From NCBI RefSeq assembly GCF_036850765.1, contig NC_089494.1:58359809-58423808 (forward strand): 64,000 bases of DNA, read 5' to 3'. This document shows, one piece after another, positions 22,690-34,737 of the stretch. This stretch comes from Saccopteryx bilineata. Lineage: Eukaryota; Chordata; Mammalia; Chiroptera; Emballonuridae. Each line of letters begins with the position of its first letter. Within the stretch, counting starts at the first letter, position 1. Below the pieces are notes generated by a model. It searched no databases, had not been told where the DNA came from, and saw nothing but the letters and a program-made list of their open reading frames with translations. The translations under genes and the position numbers were made by a program.

Positions 22690-25600
22690 ATTAGTGATGT
22701 TGAACATTTTTTCATCTGTCTATTGGCCATCAGAATGTCCTCTTTGGAGAAGTGTCTATTCATTTCTCTTGCCCATTTTTTGATTGGATTGTTTGTCTTC
22801 CTGGTGTTGAGTTTTACAAGTTCTTTATAAATTTTGGTTATTAACCCCTTATCAGATGTATTGTCAAATATGTTCTCCCATTGTGTGGTCTTTTTATTCT
22901 ATTCATATTATCTTTAGCTGTGCAAAAACTTTTTAGTTTGATATAGTCTCATTTGTTTATCCTGTCTTTTATTTCACTTGCCCATGGAGATAAATCAGCA
23001 AATATGTTGCTGCAATAGATGTCAGTGAGCTTACTGCCAATGTTTTCTTCTAAAATGCTTATGGTTTCACGACTTACATTTAAGTCCTTTATCCATTTTG
23101 AGTTTATTTTTGTGAATGGTATAAGTTGGTGGTCTGTTTCATTTTTTTGAAGGTAGATGTCCAATTTTCCCAACACCATTTGTTAAAGAGGCTGTCTTTA
23201 CTCCATTGTATACTCTTACCTCCTTTGTCAAATATCAATTGTCCATAAAGGTGTGCGTTTATTTCTGGGTTCTCTGTTCTGTTCCATTGATCTATATGCC
23301 TGTTCTTATGCCAGTACCAAGCTGTTTTGAGTACAATGGCCTTGTAGTATAACTTGATATCAGGAAGTATGATACCTCCCACCTATTCTTCTTTTTCAAG
23401 ATTGCTGAAGCTATTCGTGTTCCTTTTTGGTTCCATATAAATTTTTGGGATATGTGTTCTATATCTTTGAAGTATGTCATTGGTATTTTAATTGGTATTG
23501 CATTGAATTTATAAATTGCTTTGGATAATATAGACATTTTAATGATGTTTATTCTTCCTAACCATGAACACGGTATATGCTTCCACTTGTTTGTGTCTTT
23601 CTTGATTTCTTTTATCAATGTTTTATAATTTTCTGAGTACAAGTCTTTAACCTCCTTGGTTAAATTTACTCCTAGGTACTTTACTTATTTATTTTTTTGC
23701 TGCAATAATGAAGGGGATTGTTTCCTTAATTTCTCTTTCTGACATTTCATAGTTGATGTATAAAAATGCCTCTGATTTCTGAGTATTAATTTCATATCCT
23801 GCCACTTTGCTGAATTCATTTATCAGGTCCAGAAGTTTTTTGGCTGAGACTTTAGGGTTTTCTATATACAGTATCATATCATCTGCAGATAATGATAGTT
23901 TTACTTCTTCTTTTCCAATTTGGATGCCTTTTATTTCTTCTTCTTGTCTGATTGCTGTAGCCAGGACTTCCAGTACTATGTTGAATAAGAGTGGTGAATG
24001 GGGCACCCCTGCCTTGTTCCTGATCTTAAGGGGATTGCTTTCAATTTTTGACCATTAATTATGATGTTGGCTGTGGGTTTGTCATAGATGGCCTTTATCA
24101 TGTTGAGGTATGTTCCCTGTATTCCCACTTTGCTGAGAGTTTTGATCATGAATGGGTGCTGGATTTTATCAAATGTTTTGTCTGCAGCTATTGAAATTAT
24201 TATGTTGTTTTTCTCGTTCCTTTTGTTTATGTGGTGAATCACATTGATTGATTTACGAATGTTGTACCATCCTTGCCTCCCCAGAATAAATCCCACTTGA
24301 TCATGATGTATGATTTTTTTTATGTATTGCTAGATCTGGTTTGCTAATATTTTGTTGAGGAATTTAGCATCTAAATTCATCAGGGATATAGGCCTATAAT
24401 TTTCTTTCTTTGTGTTGTCTTTGCCTGGTTTCGGAATCAGAATTATGCTCGCCTCATAAAAATAACTTGGAAGGGTTCCTTTCTCTTGAATTTTTTGAAA
24501 TAGCTTGAGAAGAACAGGAGTTAGTTCTTCTTTGAATATTTGGAAGAATTCTCCAGTGAAGCCATTGGGCCCTGGGTTTTTGTTTTGGGGGAGTATTTTG
24601 ATGACTGTCTCGATCTCATTTGTTGTAATCTGTCTGTTTAGGTTTTCTGATTCTTCCAGATTGATTTTTGAAAGATTATATGTTTCAAGGAATTTGTCCA
24701 TTTCACCTAGATTGTTTAATTTTTTGGCGTACAGTTCTTCATAGTATTTTCTTACAATATTTTGTATTTCTGTTGTGTCAGTTGTTATTTCTCCACTCTC
24801 ATTTCTAATTTTATTTATTTGAGTCCTCTCTCTTTTTTTCTTGGTGAGTCTCATTAAAGGTTCATCAATCTTGTTTACCCTTTCAAAGAACCAGCTCTTG
24901 GTTTCACTGATTCTCTGTATTGTTTCTTTAGCCTCTATGTCATTTATTTCTGCTCTGATCTTTATTATTTCCTTCCTTCTACTACCTCTGGGCTTTACTT
25001 GCTGTTCTTTTTCTAGTTTGTTTAGATGCTAGGTTAGGTTGTTTATTTAAACTTTTTCTAGCTTCTTAAGGAATGCCTGTAGGGCTATGAACTTCCCTCT
25101 CAGTACTGCTTTTGCTGTGTCCCATAAATTTTGAGTTGTTGTTCGGTCATTATCATTCATTTCTAGAAATTTTTTTATTTCTTCTTTGATTTTGTTGTTA
25201 ACCCATTAGTTATTTAATAACATGCTATTTAGTTTCCATGTGTTTGAGTATATTTTAGTTTTTCTGTTGTGGTTGATTTCTAGTTTCATGCCATTGTGAT
25301 CAGAGAAAATGCTTGATATGATTTCAATCTTATTAAATTCCTTGAGACCGCTTTTGTGCCCTAACATGTGGTCTAACCTAGAGAATGCACTTGAAAAGAC
25401 TGTATATTCTGCTGCTTTAGGGTGAAAGGTTCTGAAGGTATCTATTAAGTCAAGTTGATTTAGTGTGTCCTTTAAGTCTGCTGTTTCTTTGTTAATTTCC
25501 TTTCTTGAGGATTTATCTAGTGATGTTAGTGGGGTATTGAAATCCCCTACTATTATAGTATTGCTGTTGATCTCGCCCTTTAAATTCATCAAAGTCTGCT

Positions 25601-25939
25601 TTATATATTTAGGTGCTCCTAAATATTAGGTGCATAGATATTTGTAATGGTTATATCCTCCTGTTGGATTGCTCCCTTTATCATTATGTAGTGACCTTCT
25701 TTATTTCTTACTATAGCCTTTGATTTAAAGTCCATTTTGTCTGATATAAGTATTGCTACCCCAGCTTTTTATTCATTTCCATTTGCATGAAATATTTTTT
25801 TTCCATCCTTTTACCTTTAGTCTATGTGTATCTTTTGTTTTGAAGTGTGTTTCTTGTAGACAGCATATGTATGGGTCCTGTTTTCTTATCCACGCAACTA
25901 CTCTATGTCTTTTGATTGGATCATTTAATCCATTTACAT

Positions 25940-26259
25940 CAGGGGTCTGGAAACTTTTTGGCTGAGATAGCCATGAACGTCACATATTTTAAAATGTAAT
26001 TCCATGAGAGCCATACAATGACCTGTGTATGTTCCTCATTATCCAATAAAAATTTGGTGTTGTCCCAGAAGATAGCTGTGATTGGCTCCAGCCACCTTCA
26101 ACCATGAACATGAGCAGTAGGATATGAATGGTTTGTAATACACGAGAATGTTTTATATTTTAACGTTATTATTTTTTTTATTAAAGATTTGTCTGCGAGC
26201 CAGATGCAGCCATCAAAAAAGCCACATCTGGCTCGCAAGCCATAAGTTCCCGATCCCTG
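25940..26259 (-). mobile_element. non-autonomous hAT-type DNA transposon nested in LINE-1 ORF2
   Basis: The 320-bp element starts caggggtctggaaac and ends ttcccgatccctg, which are near inverted repeats. The 8-bp duplication atttacat flanks it at 25932-25939 and 26260-26267, as hAT transposases make. It is the reverse-orientation relative of the element at 56806-57124. It has no open frame. Confidence 0.88.
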
Positions 26260-26375
26260 ATTTACATTTAAGGTTATTATTGGTATGTAATTGTTTATTG
26301 CCATTTTATTCTTTAAAGCTATCTTCCTCTTTTGCTATATTCTCTTCCCCCTTTGTTCTGTTTATAATAGGCCCC

Positions 26376-27273
26376 TTAACATTTCTGGTAGCATTGGTTT
26401 GGTTCTAATGAATTCCTTGAGTTTTTTTTTGTTGGGAAGTTTTTTATTTCTCCTTCAATTTTAAATGATAGCCTTGCTGGATAAAGTAGTCTTGGTTGTA
26501 GGCTCTTGTTCTGCATTACTTTGAATATTTCTTGCCATTCTCTTCTGGCCTCAAGTGTTTCTGTTGAGAAGTCAGATGTCATCCTTATGGGGGCTCCTTT
26601 GTAGGTGATAACCTTTTTCTCTCTAGCAGTTTTTAATATTTTCTCTTTATCTCTTAGCTTTGTTATTTTAATTATGATGTGGCTTGGTGTGGATTTCTTT
26701 GGGTTCTCTTTAATGGAGTTCTTGTGCTTCTTGAACTTGTATGACTTTTTTCTGCATTAATTTAGGGAAGTTTTCAGCTATGATTTGATTGAACAAGGTC
26801 TCTATCCCTTGTTCTTTCTCTTCTTCTTCAGCAACTCCTATGATGTGGATGTTGTTTCTCTTTAGGTTGTCACAGAGTTCTCTTAGAGTTTTCTCAGATT
26901 TTTTTATTCTCTTTTCTTTTTGCTGCTCTGCTTCCATGTTTTTGTTTATCTTGTCTTCTAAATCGCTGATTTGATTCTCTGCTTCATCCATCCTGCTTTT
27001 AATTGCTTCTAGTGTAGTCTTCATTTCAGATATTGTATTTGTCATTTCTGACTGGTTCTTCTTTATTATTTCAATGTCCTGTCTAATATTTATTATTTCT
27101 TTATTTATATGCTCACTGTGACCATCCATTGTTGCTCTAAGATCTTTCAGTATTCTAATAATCATTATTTTAAACTCTGCATTTGGTAGTTTGCTTATAT
27201 CCATCTCACTCAGCTCATTTTCTGGGTGTTCCTCTTGTTGGTTCATTTGGATTGCTCTTCTCTGTCTTCCCAT
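26376..27273 (-). pseudogene. LINE-1 ORF1, broken, minus strand
   Basis: The first 187 codons (27273 down to 26713) give the start, coiled coil and RRM opening NNIHIIGVAEEE. A frame break near 26710 separates these from the C-terminal part, which is readable at 26582-26376 with the R-R-E-W and A-R-L-S-F segments. It is similar along its length to the open ORF1 at 5649-6563. Confidence 0.88.
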
Positions 27274-27650
27274 TTTGTCTGTGTTGCCCTGGACTTCCCT
27301 GGCTGGGGCCTGGGGCAGATCAGTGGGGTCACTGCCTGTGACTGGTTCTTATCCACCTTTTGGGGGCTATAGGTGATCCAGATCTTGTGGCTGCCTCTGC
27401 TGGGTCCAGGTGCCATAGTAAATATCAGCTGCACTCCTAGGCTTGCTTTTATCTACTCTTGGCCTGGAGAGGTTACTTTAAAGTTCAAGTTACCCTAAAA
27501 TCTGCTTTCTGTTGTCTTTTATTGCTGGCTACTTATTGGGCTCAGTACTGTAATTCAGTGATTAGGTACGGTTTTAGATGTGGCCTACTTCTTAGCCTCA
27601 GGTGTCATTCTATCCAGACATTTTAGCCCCTGTTAAACAAATTGAGTCTT

Positions 27651-28297
27651 AATGTGACCAAGTAACTGTCTAAAACTATTATCAAGAGCTAAATTCTGAC
27701 ACCAAATCCAGGAAACTTTTCTGAATTGTACATTGAAATATCACAACATGACTGTAATCTGGAAAACCATAGTATAAGCTTGTCAACCTAACATGTAAAG
27801 TAGACTAAAAGCAAAATACTCACCAGGTCTTTTCCCATGAAGAGTCAAGTACATTTGGTATAAGACAATGGTTCTGTGTAAGATTCCATTCATGAAGTCT
27901 ACCCTCATCCCCAGAACCAGAGATTATGCCTCTTGTTCTCAGATCATCCAAAGCACTTTGACTGAATCTGGGACACTTTCTGTGGCATTTCTGTTGTGTT
28001 TTATGTTCCTTATTTTCCCTATGACCATCTTATCTCCTTTAACAGTTTGTAAATTTTTAGAGCTATGGACTGAGTCTTATTCACTGTTGAATCATTCACA
28101 GCATCAAGACTAACATATAGGAGGTTCCAGAAATGTTTACTTGATAGACTAGTGAACTACACAAGCAGTTACCTGTGAATATATCTGTTTATAGTCCTTT
28201 TCCAAAGCAGGAAAAGCAGTTTGATCCCAAAAGCTGGTGTAGGGTAATTGTTGACAGGTAAAGGGCCCTGGTCACTGAAACTTCTGTCCTCTTTCAG
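27651..28297 (+). other. PDE11A: PDE11A intron end, with a probable L2 3' end
   Basis: The segment at about 27860-28160 follows the order of an L2 3' end ('ttaacagtttgtaaattttt', 'ttcactgttgaatcattc', 'gaaatgtttacttga'). The stretch ends in the acceptor ctttcag for the exon at 28298. Confidence 0.4.
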
Positions 28298-28388
28298 GAG
28301 CGGCTCTGCCCTAGCCCAACTCTATGGAACCTCGGCTACCTTAGAGCACCATCATTTTAACCATGCTGTGATGATCCTTCAAAGTGAG
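28298..28388 (+). CDS. PDE11A: PDE11A coding exon (second in window)
   Basis: The exon is 91 bp. Its first base completes the Lys codon left open by the exon at 12741-12850, and it ends on a full codon (phase 0). It encodes SGSALAQLYGTSATLEHHHF followed by the helix NHAVMILQSE. This stretch follows the metal-binding motif in the PDE catalytic fold, and the H-H-H-F segment is typical of the PDE5/6/11 subgroup. The acceptor is ctttcag and the donor is GAG|gtactt, which is a weaker match after position +3. There are no stops or frame breaks. An intron of 15.4 kb separates it from the previous exon and one of 4.4 kb separates it from the next. Confidence 0.96.
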
Positions 28389-30189
28389 GTACTTCTCCCC
28401 TCAACAAAAAACCAACAGCACGATGTTTCTGACTTCTTTGTATAGAGCTACAGGTAGCCACAGAGTGGAACAAGTTTTTCAAGCCAAACTATTAGACTCT
28501 TTTTGTGGCTGCTTTTTATTCATTTAGATGCCTGGCCAAGAACCTTGTTCAACTTCCTCCTGGGCTGACTCGTTTGGGTTTCATTATTAGTTTGGCATTT
28601 TCTCGGATTTCCCTCTCAGAGGAGATGGCCATGCATTGTCCCACTTTCCTTAGGGGGACAGATGCTCTAACACAGTGAAGTGAGCCAAGTCATGAGTGGC
28701 CACACCTTCCCATTTTGTAAAACCCAAAGCAGCTTTAAAATATGGTAGTAACAGAAACAGAGTGAGAAAGTTACCCTTTATTTGCACAACTGAGACATCT
28801 ATAAAAAAATAGAAATTTAAAATTACTGATGGGACCAGTTTGAAAGTGAGAACTGCAACTAAATTTGAGACCCAGGGCTGAGGCCACATGCCTCATTTTG
28901 CTGCATGTGCCATTACAGGACTTGGAAGGACTTTTATACTTTTAGCTCCCCATGAAGAAAGGGAAGAACCACTCACTGGCTCTGGCTGACGTGTGTGTGA
29001 GTTTGAAATTGCCAGGAAAATATCTGTTTAATTTTCTGCAGGCATAAAGACTTTTTTTTTCCAGGCCAGGAAGGGGTCATCTGTTTCCCATTATTTGTCA
29101 GTTCTCTAGCTGTGCCATTAATTATTATTATTATTATCATCATTAAGGTTCTGCTTCGCTGGAATAGCGTCATTAAATACGGAGGGTTTGTTTCCCCTCC
29201 AGCCTATCTTGAGAAAGCATGTCTTTTGCAATATCATGCGGGCTGTCTTCGACCCCCCACTGCATAAAGGAGAGTCAGCATGGCATCTGTGGAAGGGCGA
29301 ACTCACCGGGGGAGAGTATTTTTAGCTGGGAGAGAAACATCAAGAGTGAAGCTCTCAGTAACACTGATAGAAACCAGCAGCCTGGCATCTGTGGCTCAGG
29401 AAAGTGAAAGCCATGTCCATGGCTGAGTACCGTGGAAAAGGAGTGTAGGGATAGGAAGGACTGGGGTTCACGCTATCTTTTGTGCACTAAGAGTAGAATA
29501 GCTTTCTACCTCAAAACCCAGGATCTACCGTCTTTGTAATAACAGGGATTGTAAACAGGATGTCAATATTTTCTCAAAAGGTCATTTGTTTGTTTGGGAA
29601 AACAAACTTTACTAACTCAGCATTTGTTTTCATACAAATAAAATACCTTGGCTGCCCTTCACTCCCCAGTTCTCTATGAAGAATGCATAATAATAATGAC
29701 ATTGTTATCATGCAGTGAGCAAATGTGAGCAGGTTCTCCCCCGGGGCTTTCCCACATTCCCTCCTGTCCTGTTAGAGGGCAGAAATGCAGATGTCATTAT
29801 CGCCCGCTTTCCAGATGATGCCAGAGCGGTCCGTCCGTTGGCCTGACAAACCTTACCACAAACCCTTCTTCCTCCACTGGGTGCTGTTTCTATCAATCCC
29901 CACCTCCTCTCTAAACAGATAAAAGCAGTGTTTCAGGGAGACACATCTATTTTAGGGACTGGAAAAAGCCAATTCATATATAAACAATACACTGATTGCA
30001 AATTAACATTTTTTATTAGTATTAAAGTTGGTCTGGCTAGCTTTGTCAGTCTGTTAGCTGTATTAGTTACTATATGTCCTTTCTAAGTAGTAAAATGCAC
30101 TCTTACAAAATAATTAAGATCTTCCAATTCAGACCGGCTTTCCCCTAGACTTCACATTAGCTTTACTGTAACTTGCTCCAGACAGCTAG
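28389..30189 (+). other. PDE11A: PDE11A intron, nothing recognised
   Basis: The stretch holds a short ATT-rich run near 29120. No gene or confident repeat is seen. Confidence 0.5.
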
Positions 30190-30719
30190 ACAGGCGTAAC
30201 TCAGAGATATCATGGGCTCAGTCCCAGGCCACCGCGGTAAAGCGAGGCATAATATTGTTCCTGGTGGAGGGTCTTGCCTTCAGTCAGACGAACAAAATAG
30301 AAACAGAGGCATGGACACATGGAACAGATGGACAGGTGTCAGAGGAGAGGGGGTGACAGGACTGCATGGAAGAAGGTGAAGGGATTAGCTAAAAAACATA
30401 GATATATAACATGTAGATACAGACAGCAGGTGGCAATAGCCAGAGGAGAAGGGGGAGTGGAGGTAGGGGAGGAGAGCAAGGAAGGGAAAGTGGGGACGGA
30501 AAGAGACTGCTTGGGGCAGGGGGTGCACGGTGCGGTCTGGAGAGAAGGTTATATTGAGTTGTATACTTGAAATTTGTATGCTTCAGCATGCCATGTTATC
30601 CCAATAAATTAAAAATAAAATTTTTAAAAGAATAAAAATAAATGACTTGAAAAGACAAAAAAAATGCAACATCTATGAAGCACAGTGAAGCAAAGCGCAA
30701 TAAAACGAGGTGTGCCTGT
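30190..30719 (+). mobile_element. Tigger-type DNA transposon remnant split by a LINE-1 tail
   Basis: The left end caggcgtaactcagagatat and the right end 'gcgcaataaaacgaggtgtg' plus 'cctg' are the inverted terminal parts of a Tigger element, whose ends I recall as CAGGCATACCTCG. The middle (about 30255-30650) is an unrelated L1 3' end. Confidence 0.65.
30255..30650 (+). mobile_element. 5'-truncated LINE-1 3' end nested in Tigger
   Basis: A purine-rich stretch (30430-30510) is followed by 'attgagttgtatacttgaaa' and 'ttatcccaataaatt', the usual end of mammalian L1 3' UTRs, and then by an A-rich tail. Confidence 0.65.
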
Positions 30720-31642
30720 TTCACTGGGAGATGCTGGTTGTGTGTCTGGATCCTGGGGCTACTTTGCCATAGTTTCCGACCTCTTTTTCCCAAGCTCCAG
30801 AACACAAGCCCATAATGAATTTGGGGGACAAGTCTCAGGCAAAGAAACTTGGGCAGAATTATAATGCGGCATTCCTTTAGTTATCTGTCTTCTTCCTAAT
30901 GGCTGAATTAAGGATCTGGAAGAGTTCATTTAAAAATTATTAATATTGGACCTGGTCCCATATGGAACCAATATGCTCTTTTCTTTAGGAGTGGCAGGTT
31001 CACCCAATGAGATAAATTAACTCAGGGGAGCAGATTATCATCTAGTGCCTAGTAGGCGGTAATTTACTAATTGATATTCCGGTTTCCTGAAAGAATTAAT
31101 TTACTTCTCGATGAAGAATAGTTTAGTCTCAGGTAGTCACTCCTCCCCCTTCCTTCCACACCATCTTCTGGCTCTCACACTAGGTTCAAAACAAGTCCGG
31201 GTCCTGGGTCTCATGTTTATAAATCGTATTTCATGGTAAGAAAACCTGATAAATGAGAAGTCCTGACTTTCAAAGCAAATTAAGTGAATTGTCAGTCACT
31301 TTACTAAAGGATTTTTCACTTCACTTAGAACACGGTAGAGCTGCCAGTGGAGCTAAAGTACGTTCAGATGGAATGTGCTTTTCAAAGCTATGGAGGTACC
31401 GGTGCATGTGCAAGTTTTCCTAGGTAAAGTCACCATCACAGTCCCAAGAACCATGCCAAGAATGATATCGTATGCATTGTAGCTACTCAGGAATTATGTA
31501 CTGAACTTAATCTGCCACACGCTTCATCCTGATGGACCTTCACAGTTTAACACAGGGTTTCTCAACTTAAGCCATTCTGACATGATGGGCCAGGCCGGTT
31601 TATCTTTGTTGTTCCAGCAGTCCTATACATTGTAAGATGTTT

Positions 31643-31669
31643 GTTTGTTTATTTATTTTAATTCATTTT

Positions 31670-31720
<51 letters not shown>

Positions 31721-31799
31721 GAGGGAGCCAGGGGTTTTGAACTGGCAACCTCAGTGCTCCAGGTCAATGCTTTATCCACTGCACGACCACAGGTCAGGC
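31643..31799 (-). mobile_element. tRNA-derived SINE, short type
   Basis: Minus strand: gtgcctgacctgtggtcgtg head, then B-box-like 'gttcaaaacccc', then a CT repeat. In this window it shows as a pure GA run at 31672-31716. Near-identical duplications acattgtaagatgttt are at 31627-31642 and 31800-31815. Confidence 0.88.
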
Positions 31800-32329
31800 A
31801 CATTGTAGGATGTTTAATAGCATCTCTGGACTCTACCTACTTGATGCCAGGAGCACCCCCCACCAATGTGACAATCAATAATGTCTAAACATTGCCAGAC
31901 ATTTCTATAGCTCAACCCCCCCCCCAGTTAAGAATCACTAGTCTAATATTTTTTCCCCTCCTTGAAATTATTTGGTGCCATAGCAAGTACTTCCAAAATG
32001 CCAACATAAGTCTTAATTAATGAAATTAGTATTTATTTTAGGGTCATAAATGTTACCAAATGTTTTGTTAACTTCTAAATTTAGTAATTCCACAGGAAAT
32101 AGGTATTCAAATGGAGTTGTTGGCACAGACATACTCATAGTAAGACAAGTTCAAACATTTTTTCAGAGTTTTCTCTTTAAGACTTGACATAATAAAGTGA
32201 CCCTTAGTAGTTCTTCTCAAAAATGATTGCACTTTCTGGCTTTGCTATGTTTGCCAAAGAATCTTTGTATTTGTGCAAAATTTCAATAAGCTTTTTAAAA
32301 AATGATTGTATTACATTCATGTATATATA

Positions 32330-32664
32330 CAAGGGTCCTCAGGTTATGATGGTCTCAACATAAGATGTTTCAAGTTTACAATGCTCACTCTCATAAGAAC
32401 TTTAAAAATTTGAGACGTAAGTGTTTCGGCTTACTAATGTTTTGTCATTTTTTCCTGTTACTATAGTACAGTGTACAGTGCAGTATATTTATGTCCTTTT
32501 CCTGTTTCTGTGGCCTAGTTGTGTTTTTATATTCTAGATTATGATTTTATAACTGTGTTAGGATAAGTAAGTGATTTAGGCTAGGGTGTGTCGACTTATA
32601 CCCAAATCCAGGTTACGTCACTGTCATAGGAACATAACTGTTTCATAACCCAAGGAACCCCCTG
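32330..32664 (+). mobile_element. Tigger-type non-autonomous DNA transposon
   Basis: The left end caagggtcctcaggttatga and the reversed right end cagggggttccttgggttat are inverted repeats. TA dinucleotides flank both sides, as Tc1/mariner-pogo elements require. It lies 90 bp upstream of the exon at 32756. Confidence 0.7.
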
Positions 32665-32755
32665 TATTCATCTGTAATTATATGTGAAAAACATGTAATC
32701 AACAACTCAGATTTAATGGTTTTCTTCTGTGTGGCTTTTTTCTTTTTCATTACAG

Positions 32756-32856
32756 GGTCACAACATCTTTGCTAATTTATCCTCCAAGGAATATAGTGAC
32801 CTTATGCAGCTTTTGAAGCAGTCAATATTGGCAACAGACCTCACGCTATACTTTGA
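32756..32856 (+). CDS. PDE11A: PDE11A coding exon (third in window)
   Basis: The exon is 101 bp and begins in phase 0 after ttacag. It encodes GHNIFANLSSKEYSDLMQLL and then KQSILATDLTLYF, and ends two bases into a Glu codon (phase 2). The I-L-A-T-D segment is a conserved helix of the PDE catalytic domain. The donor is GA|gtaggt. A second GT four bases downstream would bring an in-frame TAG into the message, so the upstream GT is chosen. The next exon's first base restores Glu, which confirms the junction. Confidence 0.96.
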
Positions 32857-34320
32857 GTAGGTATTGGCATTTGACCAATTTGACAAATGGATATCTAAAG
32901 TTTCATTCTGTAATTAACTTTTCGGTCTATTTTAGGGGCTGCCTGTTGTTCTAGCACTGATATCAATGTGTAAATGAGCTAAACTTTTTGCTATTGTTTT
33001 TCCCTTATCTAAATGTACTTTATTAAGGTAATGACTGGAAGACAAGGAAATCAGGGCTACAATCACAAGATTTATAGCTTTATTCTGTTTTATTATGATC
33101 CTTGTTTGGGACTCTTGACGCTGAAACAAAATGACAGCCATTTCTATTTTAGAGACTAAGATGGCTATTATAGACTTATTTCTTGTCAGATCTAGGATGG
33201 CATTGATGGTGCTAATGAAAAAGATTTGCTGCTGAAAGGTTGATGAGATAGTCACACCTCATTCCCTGCTTCTTCTCTACCTCTCTTTTGCAGACCTCCC
33301 TTTCTTTTTTGTTCAATTTTAGCCCTCCATCTGAGCTGGGAGTTACATCTCTCTCATTTCTTCTTATACATGCTCCATCAGGTACCACCTCTTCCAGAAG
33401 CCAGAAAATCTCTTCCTTTGCTGATGCAGTTTTCTCTTAAAGGCCAAACAACTTCCATTCCTTAAAAAAATCTTGTACTTGGCCCCATGGAGATCTTTAA
33501 TTGCTTTTCAATTTACCTTTCTTTTACTACCTACCTTTTCAAATAAATGGAGAACATTAGTACGTTTGTTTTCCTAACACCCATTTTCTCCTTAAAGAGC
33601 AGTGTCCAACTTCACATGTCTATTAAAATTATACGTTCGGAAATCACCAGCCTTCCTTGTCCCCAAATTCATTGTCTTTCACTCATTTCTGATATTTATA
33701 GCTTCTCTGAGAAATATGAAGATTTATTGACTTCTCATTGTCAAGTTCTGCTCCCTTTCTTTTTCTCCAACCTCCAGTTGCTTTCTCTCTCTTTTTCTAG
33801 ATCCTTTCTAGGTTTTCTTTCTCCTTGCTCCTTTGTATGAGTTCTTGAGTCCATGTTTTTCTGCTCTATTTAGATTCAGTATGCTGGTTTTATGTCTATA
33901 ATACCTTTATACTATGGAAGACTCTGAAATTCTTCACTCTAACCCTTCTTCACATTCTGGACACCTATCTCCAACTTTTATCTCAATAGCCTTTAAGGGT
34001 TTCATTGCTTTCGAAGCAACATTTAAAATTGGTTTGAGTTTTAAGGTCTTCTTTATTTTGCCTTTAAGCTTTTTTATTCTTACCTTCCACATCTCTCCTA
34101 CATGATTTGCTTACTCCAACCAGACTGGTCTACATGTTAGTCTTTGAAAACACTTTGTACAGTGCCCCTTGAGCCTCAATCATACTACTGTTCCTACATG
34201 GAATCTTATCCCTCACCTTCCCCATCTGGCTGAATAGTCTTTAAGGTTCATCTCTTCTACCACCCTTTCCAGGAATCCTATGTCACTCCTTTTGAAATCT
34301 TACTGAATTTTGGCATTATA
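32857..34320 (+). other. PDE11A: PDE11A intron, pyrimidine-rich, possible old LINE
   Basis: The segment 33300-34310 has the pyrimidine bias and phrases ('ttaaggttcatctcttctac', 'ttccaggaatcctatgtcac') of an old L2-like LINE on the plus strand. The match is weak. No gene is seen. Confidence 0.35.
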
Positions 34321-34734
34321 TCAGTTAGAATTATATTCAATTATAGGGGACAAAAAACCCCAAAGTAACAGTAGCTTACTTCTCTGTCACATAGAAGAAG
34401 TCTGGAAATAAGCTATCGGCAGTTGGTAGAATGACTAATCAGAGAGCCAGGTTACTTTTCTCTTTTGGTGTCACACCTTCAACACATGGTTTCACCTTTG
34501 TCCAAGTTAGCTACTCAGTGTCCACCACATCCCAGCTAGCAGACAGTAGGAAGGGACAAAAAAAAAACAAAAGAAAAAAAAAAGAAAACCCAGGGGCTAA
34601 AGGTGATACAAGTTATCTTCTAAGAGGTTTTCTAGAAACTCCACAAACACTTCCACTCACATTTCTTTGGTCAAAATTTAGTCATCTGACCATACCTAGG
34701 CTGAAGAAAGGTTGGGAAAGGAAACCTTTATTCT
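34321..34734 (+). repeat. old dispersed repeat, family not assigned
   Basis: 'caaagtaacagtagcttact' near 34360 with the following block resembles a common mammalian repeat type. An A-rich run lies at 34558-34585. I could not name the family. Confidence 0.3.
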
Positions 34735-34737
34735 GGT

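Larger units (their letters stand above)
21880..26304 (-). pseudogene. LINE-1 ORF2, broken, minus strand
   Basis: It begins MAINNYIPIITLNVN at 26304 and is cut there by a hAT element (25940-26259). Endonuclease blocks (V-G-D-F-N-T-P, S-D-H-N-G-M) are at 25206-25592. The reverse transcriptase motif appears as A-D-D within 23689-24006, with Ser in place of the usual Phe before it. Several frameshifts and stops break the frame, and a solo LTR interrupts the C-terminal part at 22362-22689. Confidence 0.9.
21667..27636 (-). mobile_element. LINE-1, minus strand, nearly full length, hosting an LTR and a hAT element
   Basis: The flanking direct repeats acaaactgagtctt (21653-21666) and acaaattgagtctt (27637-27650) differ at one base, so this copy is probably older than the one at 4511. 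Reading the minus strand gives a 5' region (27274-27636), ORF1, ORF2 and a 3' UTR ending near 21667. Removing the two insertions leaves about 5.3 kb. Its 3' UTR differs from that of the plus-strand copy, while the ORFs are closely alike. Confidence 0.9.

Noticed and set aside
31672..31716. The GA run as an independent microsatellite
   Set aside because: It is the CT-repeat part of a minus-strand SINE with clear duplications, though it may still vary in length.
32857..32862. An alternative GT donor at 32861 for the third exon
   Set aside because: It would include an in-frame TAG and lose the Glu-Arg join.
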